A program made the translations under genes and the position numbers. The notes under the pieces were generated by a model. That model saw only the letters and a list, made by a program, of their open reading frames with translations. It made no database searches and was not told where the DNA came from. Shown here one piece after another: positions 54,495 to 63,920 of a stretch of 64,000 nt of DNA. Position 1 is the stretch's first letter; each line of letters begins with the position of its first letter. Source of the DNA: Melioribacter sp. (GTDB lineage: Bacteria; Bacteroidota; Ignavibacteria; Ignavibacteriales; Melioribacteraceae); assembly GCA_003155655.1 (NCBI GenBank), contig PMDS01000037.1, positions 107,976 through 171,975 of the forward strand. Reading direction: 5' to 3'.

Positions 54495-56081
54495 TTGAAG
54501 TGCTACTTTTCTAATTATATATATTTTATAATAATATTTCTGTTCTTTTCTACAACCGATAATACTGCAACAGTAATATCCGTATTCCCTGAAATTAATT
54601 CCTGCACAAATCACAATCAGGATTATTATTGTAAGCCGCAACAGCCATCTGATATTATTTATTCTATTGAGCCTTTTTATGATTTTAACGAGATGCGTTT
54701 AATTGTTGTTCTTGAATTTAAAGGCGATAAATCCGGGGAGACAAAAATAATGCTGCCCAACAATTTCAGCGGGAACCATGATATTAATGGCATCAAATAT
54801 TTAAAAGTGCTTTCGCCAAATAGTTATATTCTTGATACTGATAATGCGGATATGAAATTAATAAAGCATGTACCAAATGCTGATTTAAAAATTTATTACC
54901 AGGTTTGTGATATAAGAGACGGCGATCTTGATGCACAAAACTACCTGATGACAATAATTAATAAGCAGTATTTTCATTTTTTTGGGGAGACCTTTTTTAT
55001 AGTCCCTATCTGGAACAACGGCGAAGAAGTGAATTTTAGATTATCATGGAGTCATCTACCATATAACTGGACTTTTATAAATAGTTTTGGGATTAATGAA
55101 AACTTCCAGGAGTTCAAAGCTCCCATTTGGAAATTCCTGCATTCTGCTTTTGCCGGAGGTGATTTCACTATTAAACGAAGATTCATTGGCCAAGACCAAA
55201 TATATACAGCAGTACGGGGCAGATGGAAATTTCCCGAGGATCAATTATGTGATATAATTAGAGACATCTCTATTGAAGAAAGAAATTTTTGGAATGATCA
55301 TAACTATCCATATTTTCTCGTTATTGTATTGCCGCTAAACGTTAACAATAATCAATGCGGTAAAAGCCACTCTAATTCACTTTCACTATTTCTTTCGGCA
55401 GACCGTTCGATTGATTTTAAACTAAAACAGATCATTGCACACGAAACATTTCACAGCTGGTTAGGAGAGAAAATTAATTTCTCGCAGCCCGAATTACTTT
55501 TATATTGGTTTAAAGAAGGTTTTTGTGATTACTATACTCGTTTAATTCTCCTGCGTGCAAGTTTAATATCTTTAAGTGAATATGCAGAAGATTATAATAA
55601 TGTTCTTGAACAGTATTTTACTTCTTCAGTCCGGTACGAAAAAAATGATGGGCTGCTAAATGAATTTTGGAATAATTCGGATTGGCATTCTCTTCCTTAT
55701 TTAAGAGGGGACATAATTGCTCATAACTTAAACTCTGTAATAATGATAAACTCCGGGTGGAAAAAATCGCTTGATGATTTGATGCGTGATCTATTAAAGC
55801 GCACACAAAACGAATCTCTTGTTGTATCAAATGGAAGTTTGATCGCTTTAATAAGATTCTACGCCGGAGAAGCACCTCTTGCAGATATTATGAGAGTCTT
55901 GAATTCCGGTACAATACTCAGGGTTAACCCCGATGCACTAGGCTCTGCTTTTAATATTGAACAAAACTCCAGAAGAAAATTTTGGCTGTTTGGCGAACTA
56001 TATGAAATTCCTATTTACATTGCTAAAGACCCGGATCATTTGGCTAACAAAGACTTGCTTTTATGGTTTGGTATACAATAA
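54495..56081 (+). CDS. Divergent exported M61-like gluzincin
   Basis: 528 residues. Start is TTG (54495); no ATG precedes the signal-like segment YIYFIIIFLFFSTTDN. Zinc site HETFH with the third ligand Glu in WFKEGFCDYY, about 20 residues after it, matches the M61/M1 gluzincin spacing. The remainder does not align clearly with the M61 at 19075, and no PDZ domain is seen. A TATAAT-like element at 54461 and GGGAGG precede it. Function unknown beyond being a likely exported aminopeptidase. TTG start is inferred. Confidence 0.7.
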   Translation: MKCYFSNYIYFIIIFLFFSTTDNTATVISVFPEINSCTNHNQDYYCKPQQPSDIIYSIEPFYDFNEMRLIVVLEFKGDKSGETKIMLPNNFSGNHDINGIKYLKVLSPNSYILDTDNADMKLIKHVPNADLKIYYQVCDIRDGDLDAQNYLMTIINKQYFHFFGETFFIVPIWNNGEEVNFRLSWSHLPYNWTFINSFGINENFQEFKAPIWKFLHSAFAGGDFTIKRRFIGQDQIYTAVRGRWKFPEDQLCDIIRDISIEERNFWNDHNYPYFLVIVLPLNVNNNQCGKSHSNSLSLFLSADRSIDFKLKQIIAHETFHSWLGEKINFSQPELLLYWFKEGFCDYYTRLILLRASLISLSEYAEDYNNVLEQYFTSSVRYEKNDGLLNEFWNNSDWHSLPYLRGDIIAHNLNSVIMINSGWKKSLDDLMRDLLKRTQNESLVVSNGSLIALIRFYAGEAPLADIMRVLNSGTILRVNPDALGSAFNIEQNSRRKFWLFGELYEIPIYIAKDPDHLANKDLLLWFGIQ

Positions 56082-56112
56082 AAAGAAAGGAACAACCAGT
56101 GTTCCTTTCTTT
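56082..56112. terminator. Perfect terminator hairpin between convergent genes
   Basis: AAAGAAAGGAAC (56082-56093), loop AACCAGT, GTTCCTTTCTTT (56101-56112). A 12-bp perfect stem with A/T-rich flanks, working in both directions. Confidence 0.85.
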
Positions 56113-56122
56113 AATTGATTTT

Positions 56123-57127
56123 TCATAATTGCGTTTTTTTTAATCTTGGCAGTAGAAGTAAAATAACAATCGCAAGGCAAAGTCCTGCAGTTAGAATAAT
56201 CGCCCATACATTCGTTGATCTTGATTCAACAGTCATTATAAAATCAGCATACTGAAATCTTTCTGAAGGAATATTCCAAGTCACCTTGTTCCCTTCAAGT
56301 ATAACTGCGTTTGTATTTAAAATTATTCCCGGCATTATTATTTCGTTTGTAAATTTATAACGTATCTCTCTGGAGCTGATTTTTTGATTAATATCATTCG
56401 AAATTCTTTCAACATCGCTTTTCAATTTATAAACATTTACTGAATTAAATACTTCATTTATAAGTGACAAAATATTATCGGCTTTATCCAAGTCTTTATA
56501 CTTATTTGAAAAGGCCAGATTAATTAGTGTCTCTCTTTTCTCATCGAGCAGCTTTGCCGGCAACGCAGGATCATTCAGCTTTTCGAAAGTAATAATCAAC
56601 TGGTCAATGAAATAATTAACAATATTTTCCATAAAATATCTATCGAGTCTATCTCTTAATATTTTTGTGGTATCACCTTCTAAATATTTTTTATATTCTT
56701 CTTCAGTCAAAAATGCAGATAATGTTTTTTTATTAAAAACATTGTACTCTTTGTATGTTTCTGAATAATTATAATAGGTAAAAAACCAGTGAAACTTTTT
56801 CTCAAATTTTACATTTACCAACGCTTTATTCTTATCTTTTAATTCATTATTGAGATCATTTACGTCGTTAAATATTTTGTGAACAATAAAAACCTTTTCA
56901 CTGTCTTTTCCGGTCTTTTCCCATTTTGGATCCCAGCTTTTATCTGTCGGTACAGGGAAATAACCATTTTGGATGTATGATGAATCTGCTTTAACAACAA
57001 TTGTCTTTTCGCATGAGCCGTCACGATTAATTTTTGTAGTAGATTTATGCTCTTCATTGCAGCCGGAGAAATTTAGAATCGCTGCAAGCATAAATAGACT
57101 TATTTTAAAAGCAATCTTACTTTTCAT
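56123..57127 (-). CDS. Lipoprotein with C-terminal transmembrane helix (unrecognised)
   Basis: 334 residues. Lipobox ILNFSGC (Cys23) and one C-terminal transmembrane helix (VWAIILTAGLCLAIVILLLLPRL) with a short basic tail. This gives lipid and helix anchors at opposite ends, a topology like the LppM/DUF3153 lipoproteins. The KINRDGSCEKTIVVK segment after the lipobox is like the repeated 'DGS' start of that family. Last gene of the sigma/anti-sigma operon, overlapping the anti-sigma gene by 11 bases. Could sense the envelope or act on the anti-sigma factor, which is inference. Confidence 0.6.
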   Translation of the reverse strand: MKSKIAFKISLFMLAAILNFSGCNEEHKSTTKINRDGSCEKTIVVKADSSYIQNGYFPVPTDKSWDPKWEKTGKDSEKVFIVHKIFNDVNDLNNELKDKNKALVNVKFEKKFHWFFTYYNYSETYKEYNVFNKKTLSAFLTEEEYKKYLEGDTTKILRDRLDRYFMENIVNYFIDQLIITFEKLNDPALPAKLLDEKRETLINLAFSNKYKDLDKADNILSLINEVFNSVNVYKLKSDVERISNDINQKISSREIRYKFTNEIIMPGIILNTNAVILEGNKVTWNIPSERFQYADFIMTVESRSTNVWAIILTAGLCLAIVILLLLPRLKKTQL

Positions 57128-57872
57128 TTTTCACTCCTTCAGCTTTTAATTTTTTAACAGCTGTTTCATATTTCGATTTATCAATTGTGATATTTTGACC
57201 GGAAAATACTCCTGGATTCGAAATGATACTTTGACTCCCGAATAGTTCTTTTTTTAACGCATTGATTCTTTGTTTCTGCGCTTCATCGAGATTTTCATAA
57301 CAGGCGAACAGAGCTTTAAGTTGATCCTTTTTTATAAGAACAACATTCTTCGATATTTCTACAAAATCTGAATCGTTATTTACAAATTTATAGAGCTTAT
57401 ATATGAGCCCAAACGCACCGAAGTCTTGAGATATAAATTGAGAGCGCTGATAATTTTGCGCTGATATACGGTTGAATTTCTTCTCGAGCCCAATAATATT
57501 GCTTACAGCAGAAAATTCCTGAATGAAATAACCGGATAAAATTAGAAACAGAAAAGCTGCTAGAGAGAATCTAATTCGGGGACTTTCCACATAACTAATG
57601 ATATTATTAACTATCCCAGCTTTATTTTGTTTTTCTCTTTCTAAAAGCTCAATTTTTTGTTTAATGTTTTCCAGTATTAAGTCCGGATTGGTGATTGCAG
57701 GTTTAAATGATACTATAGTATTTAATATTTTGTCAACTGCCTTATTTTTTTCCGCAATTAATTTGCAATCACTGCATTTATCAATATGTTCAAGAATTCT
57801 TTTTTTCTCTTCGGCCGTTAATTCTTCCGGTTTCTTTTCATATAAAGTATTTTGTGCTTCTTTGCAATTCAT
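57117..57872 (-). CDS. Zinc-finger anti-sigma factor
   Basis: 251 residues. The N-terminal zf-HC2 motif (HIDKCSDCK, a H-x3-C-x2-C core near residues 29-36) binds and inhibits the cognate ECF sigma factor. One transmembrane helix follows at about 100-118 (FSLAAFLFLILSGYFIQEF). The extracytoplasmic part is Lys-rich with no known domain; it may carry the signal or be cleaved. It starts 2 bases after the sigma gene's stop. Confidence 0.85.
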   Translation of the reverse strand: MNCKEAQNTLYEKKPEELTAEEKKRILEHIDKCSDCKLIAEKNKAVDKILNTIVSFKPAITNPDLILENIKQKIELLEREKQNKAGIVNNIISYVESPRIRFSLAAFLFLILSGYFIQEFSAVSNIIGLEKKFNRISAQNYQRSQFISQDFGAFGLIYKLYKFVNNDSDFVEISKNVVLIKKDQLKALFACYENLDEAQKQRINALKKELFGSQSIISNPGVFSGQNITIDKSKYETAVKKLKAEGVKNEK

Positions 57873-57874
57873 GC

Positions 57875-58438
57875 CTACACCATTCTAATTAGTTTTTCTT
57901 TTATCTTTTTTCTTGCATAGATTAAATTTGTTTTCACAGATGATTCAGACATGCCTGTTATTTCAGTAACCTCATTGATGGACAGCTCTTCAAGATCTCT
58001 TAGGACAAAAACTATTCTCTGTTTTTCAGAAAGATATTCGGATATCTTAATTATGAGCCCAGCTATATCTTTGTTTGATAATTTTAATTCCGGGTTATCA
58101 TCATTTGCCAGAACGTCCAAATTATCAATTGACAATTCAATAATATGATTCTGTCTTTTTATACGGCGCAGTTTGTCATAGCATAAATTCACAACTATTT
58201 TGTACATCCATGTTGTGAACTTTGATTTTTGATTATAGTCTGCAATATGTTTCCATATTCTGATAAAACTTTCCTGAACCACATCTTTCGAATTTTCTTC
58301 ATCGCATAAAAATTTAAAGGCTACAGCATAAGCATACTGCTGGTGCATATTCACAATTGAAGTAAAGGCATTCACGTTGCCCATTTTTGCTCTTTCAATT
58401 AGTTCATTTAATTGATCAATATTTGGTTCGTTTCGCAT
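57875..58438 (-). CDS. ECF sigma factor (RpoE-like)
   Basis: 187 residues. Region 2 (SKDVVQESFIRIWKHI, KFTTWMYKIVVN) and region 4 (SINEVTEITGMSESSVKTNLIYARKKIKEKL) are clear; there is no region 1 or 3, typical of ECF factors. Directs RNA polymerase to stress or envelope regulons under control of the anti-sigma factor it is co-transcribed with. First gene of the operon, probably auto-regulated. Confidence 0.93.
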   Translation of the reverse strand: MRNEPNIDQLNELIERAKMGNVNAFTSIVNMHQQYAYAVAFKFLCDEENSKDVVQESFIRIWKHIADYNQKSKFTTWMYKIVVNLCYDKLRRIKRQNHIIELSIDNLDVLANDDNPELKLSNKDIAGLIIKISEYLSEKQRIVFVLRDLEELSINEVTEITGMSESSVKTNLIYARKKIKEKLIRMV

Positions 58439-58510
58439 AGAGTAATATCTTTTTCCATACTATGATACGACGGAAAATAGGAAAAGTTAAATCGACGAAG
58501 GATATAATTT

Positions 58511-58544
58511 AGTGTGGAGATGCATTGCTGTGCGCCTCCACAAA
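58511..58544. terminator. Hairpin at the 3' end of glyS
   Basis: TGTGGAG (58513-58519) pairs with CTCCACA (58536-58542). Loop 16 bases, no T-run. A weak terminator candidate, 6 bases from the glyS stop. Confidence 0.4.
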
Positions 58545-58549
58545 TTAGA

Positions 58550-60007
58550 TTATCTTAGTTTTTCCAAAAGGTATGTCAGCAAAGATGATATTTGTATGCG
58601 CACTTGTTCCATTGAATCGCGTTCGCGTACAGTTACTGTTTCGTCCTGAAGCGTCTGTGTATCAACAGTAATAGAGAACGGGGTGCCGACTTCATCCATT
58701 CTTCTATAGCGTCTTCCAACAGCTCCCTTATCATCATAGAATATTCTTAAGAATGGACGTAAATCTGCTTCAATTTTACGCGCAACCTCCGGCATACCAT
58801 CCTTATTAACCAGAGGAAGTATAGCCGCTTTAATAGGTGCAAGTTTTGGATGAAATCTTAAAACACTTCTCATTTCTCCGTTTACTTCTTCTTCATAGTA
58901 TGCATCAACCAAAAATGCCATAAAGGAACGGCTTGCGCCGGCAGAGGTCTCTATTATAAATGGAATAAATTTTTCTTTTGTCTGTTCATCAAAATATAAC
59001 TGGGATTTACCGGAATATTCCTGGTGTCTTCCTAAATCAAAATCCGTTCTATTGTGTATTCCTTCTATTTCACCCCAGCCAAATGGAAATTCATATTCTA
59101 TATCAGTAGCCTCTTTTGCATAATGAGCAAGCTTATCTTTTGGATGATCGTGGAAACGCAATTTTGTTGGGGTCATTCCTAATGATTTAAACCAATTGAT
59201 TCTTCTCTCTTTCCACTCGTCGTAATTTTGCTTGTCAGTTCCCGGTTTGCAGAAGTACTGCATTTCCATCTGTTCAAACTCCCGTGTGCGGAATAAAAAG
59301 TTTTTTGTGTTTATCTCGTTGCGGAAAGCTTTTCCAATTTGTGCTATTCCAAAAGGAAGTTTTTGGCGGCTCGAATTAAGAACATTCAAAAAATTTACAA
59401 AGATACCCTGCGCGGTTTCCGGCCGTAAATAGATAATGTTTGCCGAATCATCTACCGGGCCCAAAAAAGTTTTAAACATCAAATTGAATTTGCGAGGCTG
59501 TGTGAAAGTGCCTTTATTGCCGCATTGAGGGCATCCTAAAAGATCCAGCAGTTTTGTTGCCAGATTTTGATCTTCAAGAACCGTTGTAAATTTATCATCG
59601 AGTGAACCTTCTTTCGCAAGAATTGATGCATCCAATTCTTTGAGTGCTTTCTCCTTATTTTTATCAGAAATTAACTCTGTAAGTGTATCCAATCTGAATC
59701 TTGCTTTACATTGCTTACAGTCAATCATTGGATCGGTAAAATTTTCAACGTGCCCGCTCGCTTCCCAAACACGGGGATGCATAAGAATAGACGCATCCAG
59801 TCCTTCAACATCTTCCCGGTAAGTCATCGCTTTCCACCATTCTTCTTTAACATTTTTCAGAAGTTCAACGCCTAGTGGGCCATAATCCCAGCAGCCATTT
59901 AACCCGCCGTAAATCTCTGATGATTGAAAAACAAATCCCCTTCTTTTTGCAAGAGATACAATTTTCTCAACAGTTTCATTCTGATTCTTTGCGATGATAC
60001 ACCTCAC
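58550..60007 (-). CDS. glyS: Glycyl-tRNA synthetase, single-chain (class II, alpha2) type
   Basis: 485 residues. Charges tRNA(Gly). It has the single-chain GlyRS N-terminus (VEKIVSLAKRRGFVFQSSEIYGGLNGCWDYGP), the class II motif 2 region FRNEINTKNFLFRTREFEQMEMQYF and the C-terminal anticodon domain. The only classical start is GTG at 60007, but AGGTG lies just before two ATC codons (59993-59998), in the place where relatives start MAKNQNETVEKI. Start uncertain. Isolated from the sigma operon by a hairpin. Confidence 0.95.
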   Translation of the reverse strand: MRCIIAKNQNETVEKIVSLAKRRGFVFQSSEIYGGLNGCWDYGPLGVELLKNVKEEWWKAMTYREDVEGLDASILMHPRVWEASGHVENFTDPMIDCKQCKARFRLDTLTELISDKNKEKALKELDASILAKEGSLDDKFTTVLEDQNLATKLLDLLGCPQCGNKGTFTQPRKFNLMFKTFLGPVDDSANIIYLRPETAQGIFVNFLNVLNSSRQKLPFGIAQIGKAFRNEINTKNFLFRTREFEQMEMQYFCKPGTDKQNYDEWKERRINWFKSLGMTPTKLRFHDHPKDKLAHYAKEATDIEYEFPFGWGEIEGIHNRTDFDLGRHQEYSGKSQLYFDEQTKEKFIPFIIETSAGASRSFMAFLVDAYYEEEVNGEMRSVLRFHPKLAPIKAAILPLVNKDGMPEVARKIEADLRPFLRIFYDDKGAVGRRYRRMDEVGTPFSITVDTQTLQDETVTVRERDSMEQVRIQISSLLTYLLEKLR

Positions 60008-60075
60008 TCTTTTTTATACTAATATAATTTTTTTAACAATTAAAATGGAAGACGGTTTCACCTTACATGAAGAAC

Positions 60076-60438
60076 TCACTTGTCTCTATTAACAATATCC
60101 GGCGAAAATGCAGGCAGGCATACTGCAATATATTCCGCTCCGTCTGCATCCGGAGTACTGTATTGAACCCACTCACCTTTGTTTACTATTATTGCTTGGC
60201 CGGAATTAACATCAACCGTAGAATTTTCAGTTGTAACTCTAAGCATCCCCTTTAAAACAATAGTGAATTCATCAAATGCGGGTCTCTGCCCAGGTTCAAT
60301 CCAACCGCATGGGCTTTTCATCTTTGCAATACTCACTGCGTTTGTATTCGAATTAACTTTTCCGATATACTCCTCTATAATTTTCGGTTTATTTCCGGCT
60401 GCGGAAATTATTGAGGGAGATTTAATTTTTATTGGCAC
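60076..60438 (-). CDS. Small cupin-domain protein
   Basis: 120 residues. Single cupin domain: motif 1 GQRPAFDEFTIVLKGMLRVT and motif 2 GQAIIVNKGEWVQY. The metal-binding His positions of motif 1 are not obvious (DEF in place of HxH), so metal content is uncertain; similar to EutQ-like cupins. Function unknown. Lies just upstream of glyS on the same strand, with a gap of 68 bases. Confidence 0.8.
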   Translation of the reverse strand: MPIKIKSPSIISAAGNKPKIIEEYIGKVNSNTNAVSIAKMKSPCGWIEPGQRPAFDEFTIVLKGMLRVTTENSTVDVNSGQAIIVNKGEWVQYSTPDADGAEYIAVCLPAFSPDIVNRDK

Positions 60439-60540
60439 AATAAAAACCTATAGTTTATGAAAATATAATTGTTGCTTATAAAAACAAATATACAAAAAGC
60501 CGTTTGAAGATAATAGTATTGTGAATGTACCTATTAACGT

Positions 60541-60572
60541 AACCGGATTAAGACTATATGCCAAATCCGGTT
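60541..60572. repeat. Inverted repeat in a divergent intergenic gap
   Basis: AACCGGATT (60541-60549) and AATCCGGTT (60564-60572): a 9-bp perfect stem, 14-base loop, then TTTTC. It lies in the 296-base gap between the cupin and the BPL_N lipoprotein. Could be an operator or a terminator. I see no gene in the gap. Confidence 0.45.
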
Positions 60573-60734
60573 TTCAGATATACTTTTAATGAATGCATTA
60601 TTTTATTTCTTTTTTATTCAAACATTTTGTTGTAAAAATTTTTTATTAAGGTAGGGTATCCTCCCATTCAACTGTATTAATAATATGGATTAATCTTTAC
60701 TTGGCATTTAGTAAATCATTTTTGGAGAATACAT

Positions 60735-61532
60735 ATGAAAAACCAATTTGTTAAAATTTTACCTCTGCTCATAATATTTCTCTTTGGCTGCAAGAAAGAT
60801 GCAACTGCTCCTGATTTCGATCAGCTAAATTATAAGCTCGATGACAATGTTCCGATTAAAGTTGGTGTATACCTGGATAACGGAGTTTTTGATGTGTGCA
60901 GAACAAACACAATAAATATGTTGAATGAAATGCGTTGTAATTATACAGTAATAAATAAGGATTCTATCGTTAATGGTTCTCTTAATCATTATAACTTATT
61001 GCTAATGCCTGGTGGAGACATGTGGACTTACGGATCATATCTTTCAAACACAGGAATGATTAAAATCAAAGACTATGTTCATCAGGGCGGTGGATATTTG
61101 GGAATATGCGGCGGATCTTATTTTGCGGCAACTTTAATTGTTTGGAGAGGCTGGGCAAATGAACCACGGGAATATATTACTACTAATGGACTAAATCTAT
61201 TTCAGGGTACTGCAGATGGACCTATTGAAGATTTTGCTCCTACATATGTAGACAGTAAATGCGGGATCGTAATAGTACAAAAAGAAAATCCAATCTCTCT
61301 AAACCTTGCTGAAGTCATTGAACCTTATTATGATCATGGGCCAATGTTTCTTTTTAATGACAGTACAAACATCACTACGATCGGTAGAACAATTAAAGGA
61401 AATAAGAGAATACTTTTATCATTTCAATATGGTTCGGGAAAAGTCTTCCTTACAGGGGCACATCCAGAGGCAGATATTTCACGCACTACATGGGTTATGG
61501 TTAAGAATGCTATTAAATGGTGTTCAAAATGA
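60735..61532 (+). CDS. Lipoprotein with BPL_N / class I amidotransferase-like domain
   Basis: 265 residues. Lipobox LLIIFLFGCKK (Cys19). The domain has the amidotransferase-like nucleophile elbow GGYLGICGGSYFAA (Cys about 130), the form found at the N-terminus of some biotin-protein ligases (BPL_N), and DIS near the C-terminus. Members of this family are lipoproteins of unknown activity. GGAG lies 9 bases before the ATG. Function not known. Confidence 0.75.
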   Translation: MKNQFVKILPLLIIFLFGCKKDATAPDFDQLNYKLDDNVPIKVGVYLDNGVFDVCRTNTINMLNEMRCNYTVINKDSIVNGSLNHYNLLLMPGGDMWTYGSYLSNTGMIKIKDYVHQGGGYLGICGGSYFAATLIVWRGWANEPREYITTNGLNLFQGTADGPIEDFAPTYVDSKCGIVIVQKENPISLNLAEVIEPYYDHGPMFLFNDSTNITTIGRTIKGNKRILLSFQYGSGKVFLTGAHPEADISRTTWVMVKNAIKWCSK

Positions 61533-61623
61533 TATGTCTACTTCCATTTAATTCAAAGCAGCATTTTTATATCGAAACCAGATAAAAAAATTTGGATAAA
61601 AACTGAGCCGGAAAATAATTTTT

Positions 61624-62289
61624 TTATAGGTGATTGATTATTTTATCACACTTCATTACTCTGGCAAAACCTTTTCTGAGTACTTTCAATTCCGGTTCCT
61701 GCATTACAGGGTCATCAGTTGCTGTTATATCGCTTCCAAATACAACATAAAAACCGCGTTCATAAGCCTGCCTTGCTGTTGTACCACAGCAATAGTTTGT
61801 AAGCGTGCCGCAAATAATTACAGTGTCTTTTTTGAGATTCTTTAGAATTGTCTCAAGCGGAGTGTCGTAGAATGCGCCATAGGAAGGTTTGTGAATAACG
61901 ATTTCATCATTAATTGGAGCCAGTTCATGCCATACTTTGCCGCCATCATAAAATTCTGATTGATCAATCTGCAAATTTGGATAACGGTTTGGCATAAACT
62001 TTCCGCTCGTTGGTCTGTCATAATAATTATTAGTCTTCGAGAATATAGTGTAAATAACAGGAATGTTATTCGATCTGCAATGTTCAATCAGCTTTTTAAT
62101 TTTAGGAACCTGGCGCGTTGCTTCAGGCACCCATGAAGGGGCCCAATTAGGTTTAACAAATTCTTCCTGCATATCAATTACAAGAAGAGCCGTTTTCTCT
62201 TTGATAATTTCAAATTGCGCTTTGCCGTTTTCATATGCATTACGTGCAAGCTGAAGAACTTCCTGCTCGCTAATTTCTCCCAACTTCAT
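61624..62289 (-). CDS. Isochorismatase-family cysteine hydrolase
   Basis: 221 residues. Nicotinamidase/isochorismatase fold with the catalytic Asp in ALLVIDMQEEF (Asp39), Lys in VIHKPSYGAF, and the nucleophile Cys in LTNYCCGTTARQAYERGF. A cis-peptide before the Cys is usual. Substrate could be nicotinamide, a ureido compound or an amide. It lies 18 bases downstream of the Pit gene on the same strand and may share its transcript. Confidence 0.86.
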   Translation of the reverse strand: MKLGEISEQEVLQLARNAYENGKAQFEIIKEKTALLVIDMQEEFVKPNWAPSWVPEATRQVPKIKKLIEHCRSNNIPVIYTIFSKTNNYYDRPTSGKFMPNRYPNLQIDQSEFYDGGKVWHELAPINDEIVIHKPSYGAFYDTPLETILKNLKKDTVIICGTLTNYCCGTTARQAYERGFYVVFGSDITATDDPVMQEPELKVLRKGFARVMKCDKIINHL

Positions 62290-62307
62290 TTTTATAATCC
62301 TAAATTT

Positions 62308-63297
62308 TCAAATTACTCTCGTAAGCAAATAAGCTAATGCAGAGATTGACGCAGATAGTGGAATTGTTAATATCCAGGCCCAAACTATTTGTCCCGCTAC
62401 GTTCCATTTAACATGAGTTAGTCCTCTTATAGAACCAACGCCCGCAATTGCACCGGTAATAGTGTGTGTTGTACTTACAGGTACACCAAGCGCAGTGGAA
62501 ATGAAAAGAGTTATAGAAGCCCCAAACTCTGCACAAAAACCATCTACCGGTCTTAACTTGGCGACTTTCTGCCCCATAGTTTTTACAATTTTCCAACCGC
62601 CGGACATTGTTCCGAGCGCAATTGCTGCCTGACATGAAATTACCACCCAAAACGGTATATAGAATGAATCGATTAACTTTGCACTTACTAAAAGTCCGGC
62701 AATTATTCCCATAGTTTTTTGTGCATCGTTGCCTCCATGGCCTAAACTATATGCCGCTGCAGAAATTAATTGTCCTTTTCTAAAAATGTGATCCACTTTC
62801 ATTGGATGACTCTTGCTGAATAAACGGTAAACAATAACACCAATTACAACTCCTAAAATCAATCCTAAAGTTGGAGAAATTATTAAAAAGAGAACTGTTT
62901 TTATAATTCCGCTTGCAATCAAAGACGATGGACCTGCTTTTACTAAAGCTGCGCCAATTAATCCACCAATAAGCGCATGAGATGAACTTGTTGGAAGTCC
63001 AAAATACCAGGTGATAATATTCCATGCGCAAGCACTGCATAAAGCGGCGAAAATTATAGAGGAGTCTATTATCTTTATATCAACTATTCCTGTTCCTATA
63101 GTGCTTGCAACGTGAAGGCCAAAGACTAAAAAAGCAACAAAATTAAAGAATGCCGCCCACAAAACTGCATGACGTGGAGATAAAACATGAGTTGAAACAA
63201 TTGTTGCAACAGAATTTGCTGCGTCATGAAACCCATTCAGAAAATCAAAGGCAAGAGCGAGACCAACAAGAAAGATTACCGAAACTGTCATGCTCAA
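62308..63297 (-). CDS. pitA: Low-affinity inorganic phosphate transporter (Pit)
   Basis: 329 residues with about ten membrane segments. The two PiT repeats are seen in DFLNGFHDAANSVATIVSTH near the start and FGASITLFISTALGVPVSTTHTITGA later, each with the signature GxxHDAxNS / STTH-type sequence. Proton- or sodium-coupled phosphate uptake across the inner membrane. Starts 4 bases inside the end of the DUF47 gene, so translationally coupled. Confidence 0.93.
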   Translation of the reverse strand: MSMTVSVIFLVGLALAFDFLNGFHDAANSVATIVSTHVLSPRHAVLWAAFFNFVAFLVFGLHVASTIGTGIVDIKIIDSSIIFAALCSACAWNIITWYFGLPTSSSHALIGGLIGAALVKAGPSSLIASGIIKTVLFLIISPTLGLILGVVIGVIVYRLFSKSHPMKVDHIFRKGQLISAAAYSLGHGGNDAQKTMGIIAGLLVSAKLIDSFYIPFWVVISCQAAIALGTMSGGWKIVKTMGQKVAKLRPVDGFCAEFGASITLFISTALGVPVSTTHTITGAIAGVGSIRGLTHVKWNVAGQIVWAWILTIPLSASISALAYLLTRVI

Positions 63298-63920
63298 CCC
63301 TGCTTAACTAAAATTGACTCTATAATTTTTCCAACATCATCACATTGATCTAAAACCTTTTCTGAAGTCTGAAAAATATCTTTCCATTTCATAATGTAAA
63401 TTGGATCTGTAGTGTTCCCAAAAAGTTCAGCCATTACTTCATTTTTTAACTGATCACCTTCGTCTTCAATTAAATTAATTTCGTTACAGTAACGCATAAC
63501 TTTTTTTGATTCTTTCAGGTTGCGGAGACCATTGATAGCTTTTGCAAGAGCTTCAACCGATCTATCAATTAATTTAACTTCCTCTCTAAATTTTGCATTG
63601 ATCTCTGTAATGCAATAGACTTTCATGTGGTTAGAAACTTTTAATATATAATCAATAACACTGTCAAGTTCATGAGCTAGTGAATGAATATCTTCCCTAT
63701 CAATTGGCGTTATAAATGTTTTGTTCAGCTTTTCAACAATGTTAAAAACCACACTGTCAGCAGCACGTTCAATTTCTTTTATCTTTTTTACATCTTCATC
63801 CTTAAAAACCGACTTATTCATATTTTCCTGAAACTGCTTTGAAGCCTTAATACAATGAGAAGCCAGGTCATCAAACATGTCAAAAAACTCGAATTCTCTA
63901 GGTAATAAACTAAATGCCAT
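63294..63920 (-). CDS. DUF47 (PhoU-like) Pit accessory protein
   Basis: 208 residues from the ATG at 63920, which follows AAAGGAAG; a longer frame reaches 63959 without an equal site. All-alpha PhoU-like domain (FEFFDMFDDLASHCIKASKQF; EIERAADSVVFNIVEKL). DUF47 proteins couple to Pit transporters. First gene of the DUF47-pit pair. Function likely regulation of phosphate flux. Confidence 0.9.
   Translation of the reverse strand: MAFSLLPREFEFFDMFDDLASHCIKASKQFQENMNKSVFKDEDVKKIKEIERAADSVVFNIVEKLNKTFITPIDREDIHSLAHELDSVIDYILKVSNHMKVYCITEINAKFREEVKLIDRSVEALAKAINGLRNLKESKKVMRYCNEINLIEDEGDQLKNEVMAELFGNTTDPIYIMKWKDIFQTSEKVLDQCDDVGKIIESILVKQG

Noticed and set aside
61306..61551. ORF in a second frame at the end of the BPL_N gene
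   Set aside because: Out-of-frame shadow of the lipoprotein gene.
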